Positions 59,941 to 64,000 of a DNA stretch of 64,000 nt are shown here, piece after piece (position 1 is the first letter of the stretch; each line of letters begins with the position of its first letter). Origin of the DNA: Rhizobium sp. 11515TR (GTDB lineage Bacteria; Pseudomonadota; Alphaproteobacteria; Rhizobiales; Rhizobiaceae); NCBI RefSeq assembly GCF_002277895.1, contig NZ_CP023000.1:1426001-1490000 (forward strand). Direction: 5' to 3'. The notes below the pieces were generated by a model, which worked only from the letters and a program-made list of their open reading frames with translations, was not told the DNA's origin and searched no databases. A program made the position numbers and the translations under genes.

Positions 59941-60353
59941 TGAGTACCTCCGACACCGACACGGACGTATATGATAACCGACAAAATTTGCGGGATGATC
60001 ATGCGCCCGGCGACGAGCCACCGGAAGAAAGCGGCCACTGGGTGCTGAACGCAAACTTGGGCCTGGGATTTTCTATCATTCTGACGGCTGCTTCCTTCTT
60101 GCTGGCCACTTCCAACATTGTTTACGGGCCGGCAATTCCGGTAGCGCTTATCGTCCTCGCAATTGCACAAATGGGCGTGCATCTGGTGTTCTTTCTGCAT
60201 ATCACCACAGGCCCCGACAATACCAACAACGTCCTCGCACTGGCATTCGGCATACTGGTCGTCGTGCTGATCGTTCTCGGTTCCATCTGGATCATGGACC
60301 ATCTGAAGCAAAACATGATGCCGATGGATCAGTTAATGAATATGCAGCCATAA
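59940..60353 (+). CDS. cyoD: Cytochrome bo3 quinol oxidase subunit IV
   Basis: 137 residues. Charged N-terminus (DTDVYDNRQNLRDDHAPGDE), then three membrane helices: LNANLGLGFSIILTAASFLL, AIPVALIVLAIAQMGVHLVF, LALAFGILVVVLIVLGSIWI. Matches CyoD, needed for assembly. Last gene of cyo; the next 33-codon gene starts 84 bases on. Confidence 0.92.
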   Translation: MSTSDTDTDVYDNRQNLRDDHAPGDEPPEESGHWVLNANLGLGFSIILTAASFLLATSNIVYGPAIPVALIVLAIAQMGVHLVFFLHITTGPDNTNNVLALAFGILVVVLIVLGSIWIMDHLKQNMMPMDQLMNMQP

Positions 60354-60436
60354 GTATCTGGATTATGCAGGCGAAGCTGCGTGACGCCGCATCGCAATGC
60401 TTGCCAAGTAGAGAAATACAGTGAAGGAGCTTCAAT

Positions 60437-60538
60437 ATGTCACCGAAGTGCTTCGCTCTTCTATTTGCGATCTGCATTTCGCTGACGGCTGGATATATGC
60501 TCAGCTTCGTATGGCTTTCCGCTGCAATAGCCTACTAG
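60437..60538 (+). CDS. 33-residue membrane peptide downstream of cyo
   Basis: Translation: MSPKCFALLFAICISLTAGY then MLSFVWLSAAIAY, TAG. One membrane helix. AAGGAG stands 7 bases before the ATG. It lies 84 bases after cyoD and on the same strand. Small hydrophobic subunits accompany several terminal oxidases (CydX, CcoS-like proteins), so it may be an accessory peptide of the quinol oxidase; this is inference. No match recognised. Confidence 0.55.
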   Translation: MSPKCFALLFAICISLTAGYMLSFVWLSAAIAY

Positions 60539-60568
60539 ATTTTCATCCGGTCGGTACGGAATACTGTC

Positions 60569-60772
60569 CTATTCCTTTGCGCGTGGCTTGCCCCGATCAT
60601 TCCTGGAAATGCGCACGCCCGATTTACCAATCGGTGTCACCAGATCTTTTTCAAGGACAGTTGGGGCCATTCCCTCTTGTTCACTCGATTGCTGGATCGG
60701 AGCGGGATTGTCCGATGTCGTTTTCCTGGAAGGAGTGTTCGGATCGTCGGACTTTGTTTCTTTGCCTGTCAT
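60569..60772 (-). CDS. Small hydrophilic protein, probable
   Basis: 67 residues: MTGKETKSDDPNTPSRKTTS, then DNPAPIQQSSEQEGMAPTVL and EKDLVTPIGKSGVRISRNDR. Disordered-looking. AAAGG stands 7 bases before ATG. Supports a small stress-type protein; no homology recognised. Confidence 0.45.
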   Translation of the reverse strand: MTGKETKSDDPNTPSRKTTSDNPAPIQQSSEQEGMAPTVLEKDLVTPIGKSGVRISRNDRGKPRAKE

Positions 60773-60943
60773 GATGCAGCCTTTCTTTGGAAACGAACCT
60801 TACTGCGAAAGAGCCGCAAAGTTCCACGAGATCGGAAGGGTGAGAGGTATTTGCTGGTCGCACGGAACTTCCGCCGGTTTCGCCGCTTAGGCGGAAATGA
60901 CATCTTTCATGCGATTGTTTCATAGCGAACTGACAACCCCTAG

Positions 60944-60968
60944 ACGCTCCCCGGTCATGACCGAGCGT
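60944..60968. promoter_or_regulatory. Palindromic site before Nramp-like gene 3
   Basis: ACGCTC, CC, then the perfect 12-bp palindrome CGGTCATGACCG, then AGCGT; the outer arms ACGCT and AGCGT also pair. It lies 18 bases before the transporter start. Either a leader hairpin or an operator for a metal-responsive repressor. Confidence 0.45.
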
Positions 60969-60985
60969 GTCCGGAAGGTCTCGCA

Positions 60986-62272
60986 ATGAAGCACCAGGAG
61001 AGCGATGGATCCCCCACCAGGCAACGTCATGAAGGAGTGAGCCTGCTCGGCCGCGGTCTCATTTCTGGAGCGGCTGACGACGATCCCTCCGCAATCGGCA
61101 CCTATGCCAGCGCCGGAGCACGCTTCGGTCTCGGGATGCTATGGACCGCGCCCGTTACGCTGCCGATGATGTTCACGGTCGTGTACCTTTCGTCGAAACT
61201 CGGGCAGGTAACCGGACGTGGACTGTTCCAAGTCATCCACGACAATTATCCCCGATGGTTTCTTTATCTGGCGTTGGCCGGAGTCGTTATCGGCAATACG
61301 ATCGAGGCCGCTGCCGACTTGGGCGGAATGGCAGCGGCCGTCAACCTTTTCGTGCCGCTTTCCGTTCCCCTTATCGTTGCCATGATGGCGGTCATTCTGC
61401 TCTGTCTACAGGTGGTGGGCTCCTATATCCTCATTCGCCGCATTTTCCGCTGGCTGGCCCTTAGCCTGCTGGCTTATGCAGGCGCGGCTATATTGGCGAA
61501 ACCGGACTGGATGGCCGTTCTTAAGGGCTCGCTCATTCCATCCATCGAATTCAACGAGGAATTTCTTTCGATCATCGTGGCGATCATCGGCACCACGCTG
61601 TCGGCGTATCTCTACACTTGGCAATCCAATGAAGAGGTCGAGGAAAAAATCGCCGACGGAAAGATTTCGGTGAAAGCTAGACGAGGCGTCAGCAGCTCGA
61701 AACTGGCTCGGTCCCGCAAGGAAATCCTTGTGGGCATGACGTTCTCCAACCTGGTCATGTACTTCATTATTATGGCGACCGGCGCGACGCTGCATGTTCA
61801 GGGGCATACGGATATCCAGACGGCCGCGCAGGCGGCCGAAGCGCTAAAGCCAATCGCCGGGCAGGCAGCCGGGTATTTGTTTGCCGCTGGAATCATAGCG
61901 GTCGGATTTCTGGCAGTTCCCGTCATGACGACGGGGGCCGCCTATGACCTCGCCCAGTCAATCGGCATCAACGGCAGCCTGAACGCCGGTGCCCGAGAGG
62001 CGCCGGGATTTTACGTCATCATCGCAGCGGTAACGTTGGTCGCGGTCGCGATGAACTTCGTTGGCATAAATCCGATGAAAGCCCTGGTATGGTCCGGCGT
62101 GGTTCAGGGGTTTTCTACTCCACCTCTCTTGTTATTGCTGCTGCTCATGACGAACAACAAGGCAATCATGGGCGAGCATGTGAATTCACGTCTTATGAAC
62201 ATCGCTGGCTGGCTAACGGTTCTGGCCATATTCTCGGCGAGCGCCGGGCTGGTGGTGACATGGATCATATAG
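60986..62272 (+). CDS. Nramp-like transporter 3 (DDPSA/SAY variant)
   Basis: 428 residues, about 11 helices. Helix 1 holds GAADDDPSAIGTYASAGARF; helix 6 holds IIGTTLSAYLYTWQSNEEVE, with SAY in place of MPH. Closest to copy 1 by the DDDPS motif, Lys-rich helix-6/7 loop (VEEKIADGKISVKARRG) and conserved tail. Metal-selecting methionine is absent. GAAGG upstream of ATG. A palindrome lies just before it. Confidence 0.84.
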   Translation: MKHQESDGSPTRQRHEGVSLLGRGLISGAADDDPSAIGTYASAGARFGLGMLWTAPVTLPMMFTVVYLSSKLGQVTGRGLFQVIHDNYPRWFLYLALAGVVIGNTIEAAADLGGMAAAVNLFVPLSVPLIVAMMAVILLCLQVVGSYILIRRIFRWLALSLLAYAGAAILAKPDWMAVLKGSLIPSIEFNEEFLSIIVAIIGTTLSAYLYTWQSNEEVEEKIADGKISVKARRGVSSSKLARSRKEILVGMTFSNLVMYFIIMATGATLHVQGHTDIQTAAQAAEALKPIAGQAAGYLFAAGIIAVGFLAVPVMTTGAAYDLAQSIGINGSLNAGAREAPGFYVIIAAVTLVAVAMNFVGINPMKALVWSGVVQGFSTPPLLLLLLLMTNNKAIMGEHVNSRLMNIAGWLTVLAIFSASAGLVVTWII

Positions 62273-62320
62273 GATGGGAGATGGAGGAGGTATCCGCCTG
62301 CCGATGGAAGAATAAGCTTC

Positions 62321-62554
62321 TCACATCCGGCAGAAGATCTGGCCTTGAAGGCTCAGATTGGCGCGCATGGATGCGACGCGGCGCTCCGCGTCGGCCAGAT
62401 CATAGGCCCAGAAACTGATGCCGAACGTCCCCCCGTCGATTTGGTAATCGGCCAGGAAGCGGAACATGGCACGCCCGTTGCGATCGCTTGTACGGAACTC
62501 GGGTTCGGGGTCACGATCGCTTCGACGGGCCTGCGGAAGCCGGATCACGTTCAT
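62321..62554 (-). CDS. Small conserved-looking protein of unknown function
   Basis: 77 residues from ATG 62554 (MNVIRLPQARRSDRDPEPEF) with AGGAG 8 bases upstream. The core MFRFLADYQIDGGTFGISFW, AYDLADAERRVASMRANLSL and GQIFCRM has the look of a small alpha-beta protein. No family recognised. An EcfG-like promoter (62634-62658) is upstream. Confidence 0.65.
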   Translation of the reverse strand: MNVIRLPQARRSDRDPEPEFRTSDRNGRAMFRFLADYQIDGGTFGISFWAYDLADAERRVASMRANLSLQGQIFCRM

Positions 62555-62633
62555 TGTCGAAACTCCTGTCACTCATGCGCTTTCGCCGGCGATCCCGTGG
62601 TGATGTCCAACGGCCCTCACCGGTCCATTCTCA

Positions 62634-62658
62634 AACTTCCGGATACAGTCGTTGTTCC
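62634..62658 (-). promoter_or_regulatory. EcfG-like promoter (GGAAC-N16-AGTT)
   Basis: On the minus strand GGAAC (62658-62654), 16 bases, AGTT (62637-62634). One mismatch; about 70 bases of leader before ATG 62554. Confidence 0.45.
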
Positions 62659-62802
62659 AGCGGTGAGCGGCAGTTTGTAGAGGGCGTCTGGAGAACGAGC
62701 CGGGTTACGACCTGCTCTTTTGAACCGATTCCTTGGTTCTCGCAGGATCTTGCAAAAGTGGAGAAAGCGAAAGCGCGGCCGGTCTTGCAGCGTGGCAAAT
62801 CA

Positions 62803-63684
62803 TCAGGGCCGGCAATAGGCCGTGCCGTCTGTAGCTCTTGCCGGATGACCGACATATCGGCCGTCCGGTGGCACTGCAATATCCCAGAAATTGGTTGCCA
62901 GCGTATCGAGGGCTGCGCGCAAGCCAGCCCCGCCCAGCGCCGGGCCATGGCCGCTGATCAATCGTTCCGGCTTGAGACTGGCAATCTGCTTTGCTGATTG
63001 TTCCGATGCCTGCCAGTCGATCGTCAGATAGCGAGGCGGACCATGCAGCCTGGGAGCCTGCGTCACTACGTCGTAGACGGATTCCTGGCCTGTCGTGATG
63101 ACGGCGTCACCGGCGACGAGGGTGCGATCGCTTTCGCGCCAAAGGGAGATATGTCCCGGTGTATGGCCGGGTGTATGCAGCCATGACCATTCGGAAGCGA
63201 AAGGTACGGTGCCATTGGCAGGCAGGCTTTGAAGCAGGCTGCCGAGGTTGGAGGGGCCGCGCGGCAGCAGGGGCGACATGAGCGCAAAGCTTCCGCCACC
63301 AACCCACGGGTCTGCAGGCGGATAGGAGGCGCGTCCATCCAGGTAAGGATGCTCGAGCGGATGGGCGTAGACCGGCACATCCCAAAAAGCGGCCAGGCGT
63401 TCGACAGATCCGGCGTGGTCGATATGTCCGTGAGTCATGATAATGGCAGCGGGCCGGGAGGTCGCACCGAAGCGGCGCGCCGCGGCTGCCAAGATCCGAT
63501 CCTGTGACGATGGCAAACCGGTATCGATGAGGAGCCAGCTACTATCCGGCACAGGTCTGCCGAGAAAAACCGCATTGACGATGGAGAGCTTCAGGTAGGC
63601 CACATCATCGCAGATTTTTCGCGTTCCATCCTCGTTTTCGACTTCGATGACATCGCTATCGCTGAGATGCAGTTGGTCATCCAT
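62803..63684 (-). CDS. Metallo-beta-lactamase-fold hydrolase
   Basis: 293 residues; ATG 63684 (MDDQLHLSDSDVI) with GGAG 8 bases upstream is preferred to the start at 63735. The di-zinc motif is IIMTHGHIDHAGSVERLAAF, followed by LHTPGHTPGHISLW and VAGDAVITTGQESVY, and a late histidine in LISGHGPALGG. Similar to lactonase/glyoxalase-type MBL proteins. Substrate unknown. Confidence 0.85.
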   Translation of the reverse strand: MDDQLHLSDSDVIEVENEDGTRKICDDVAYLKLSIVNAVFLGRPVPDSSWLLIDTGLPSSQDRILAAAARRFGATSRPAAIIMTHGHIDHAGSVERLAAFWDVPVYAHPLEHPYLDGRASYPPADPWVGGGSFALMSPLLPRGPSNLGSLLQSLPANGTVPFASEWSWLHTPGHTPGHISLWRESDRTLVAGDAVITTGQESVYDVVTQAPRLHGPPRYLTIDWQASEQSAKQIASLKPERLISGHGPALGGAGLRAALDTLATNFWDIAVPPDGRYVGHPARATDGTAYCRP

Positions 63685-63818
63685 TTCCCACACTCCGTTG
63701 CGAGCCAAATCGTCTCCGAACCGCCCATCAATCACTTCGAGATCGATTGTGTTTCACCTCCGGATGAGCGGATGAAATACAGCCATGCTATAGCCATCCA
63801 CTCATCCCGGTGGCCTTT

Positions 63819-64000
63819 TTACTTTGGAAGTTCCTTGGCCATTTGCAGATGCTGCTCGAGTTTCGGCCGCGTATTGGCAGCCCAGGTCTTCAGGCTTGCA
63901 TCCTCGCCACCATTTCCATAGCGTTTGAAAAGATCAACCGCATTCGCATGGGCTGAACGCTGGTCCGCGTCGTAGCGTTTGACAAAGTCATTTCCCTGCA
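63819..64000 (-). CDS. DUF4142 protein, C-terminal end (rest beyond window)
   Basis: Reading into the window edge: DFVKRYDADQRSAHANAVDL, FKRYGNGGEDASLKTWAANT, RPKLEQHLQMAKELPK, TAA. This is the typical end of DUF4142 proteins, helical secreted or periplasmic proteins often linked with stress. The start and signal peptide are outside the window. Confidence 0.75.
   Translation of the reverse strand, partial: QGNDFVKRYDADQRSAHANAVDLFKRYGNGGEDASLKTWAANTRPKLEQHLQMAKELPK

Overview
The window looks like an accessory, stress-oriented part of a Rhizobium-group alphaproteobacterial genome, on the chromosome or a megaplasmid. Codon use is GC-rich. Several gene families are typical of rhizobia: a ttu tartrate operon, a Usg protein, an EcfG-type sigma factor, a ROSE-type RNA thermometer upstream of hsp20, and RIME-like intergenic mosaic repeats. 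I see no tRNA, rRNA, CRISPR array, transposase or replication origin. Genes are densely packed, and many overlap by 1-4 bases as ATGA or TTGA.

Layout. 1-2591: sugar-type ABC importer (minus strand, permease cut by the window edge). 2713-5889: XRE/cupin regulator, agmatinase and a divergent aminotransferase. 5881-12802: flavin reductase and flavin-dependent monooxygenase, LysR and GntR regulators, then a complete polar amino-acid ABC importer. 12926-21417: usg, CIRCE-preceded groESL, three small unknown proteins, a glycosyltransferase/debranching-enzyme pair and two hsp20 genes, the first behind a ROSE thermometer. 21626-34934: a general-stress island with an EcfG-like sigma factor, membrane and hydrophilic stress proteins, topoisomerase IB, an Nramp-like transporter, a KGG-type protein, a DUF892 ferritin-like protein, DUF6894 proteins, a YflT-like protein, a truncated histidine kinase and two paralogous Crp/Fnr regulators. 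35044-39762: ttuABCD-like tartrate operon. 39970-41096: copper cluster (Cys-rich secreted protein, DUF305, Csp-like copper storage). 41400-43675: lipoprotein, Nramp-like transporter and two PRC-barrel-like proteins in one operon. 43986-45532: nucleotidyltransferase-like and metallophosphoesterase genes. 45634-53758: molybdopterin oxidoreductase joined to a caa3-type cytochrome oxidase operon. 53765-56173: diheme cytochrome c, NUDIX hydrolase, unknown protein. 56307-60353: cyoABCD quinol oxidase. 60437-64000: small proteins, a third Nramp-like transporter, an MBL-fold hydrolase and the end of a DUF4142 gene.

How it fits together. The main theme is stress survival. At least twelve upstream regions carry the EcfG (general stress) promoter pattern GGAAC-N16/17-(C/A/G/T)GTT or, for the sigma gene itself, CATT. 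Three are perfect. They precede the sigma factor, membrane stress proteins, Nramp, KGG, secreted protein, copper cluster, diheme cytochrome and cyo genes. This suggests one general-stress regulon linking protein quality control, metal handling and alternative respiration. Two oxidase routes are present: a cytochrome-c branch coupled to a formate-dehydrogenase-like Mo enzyme, and a quinol oxidase. Other notable signals are RIME-like repeats that supply the stop codons of four neighbouring genes, one of them a histidine kinase that has lost its ATPase domain, and a tandem operator likely bound by the XRE/cupin regulator.
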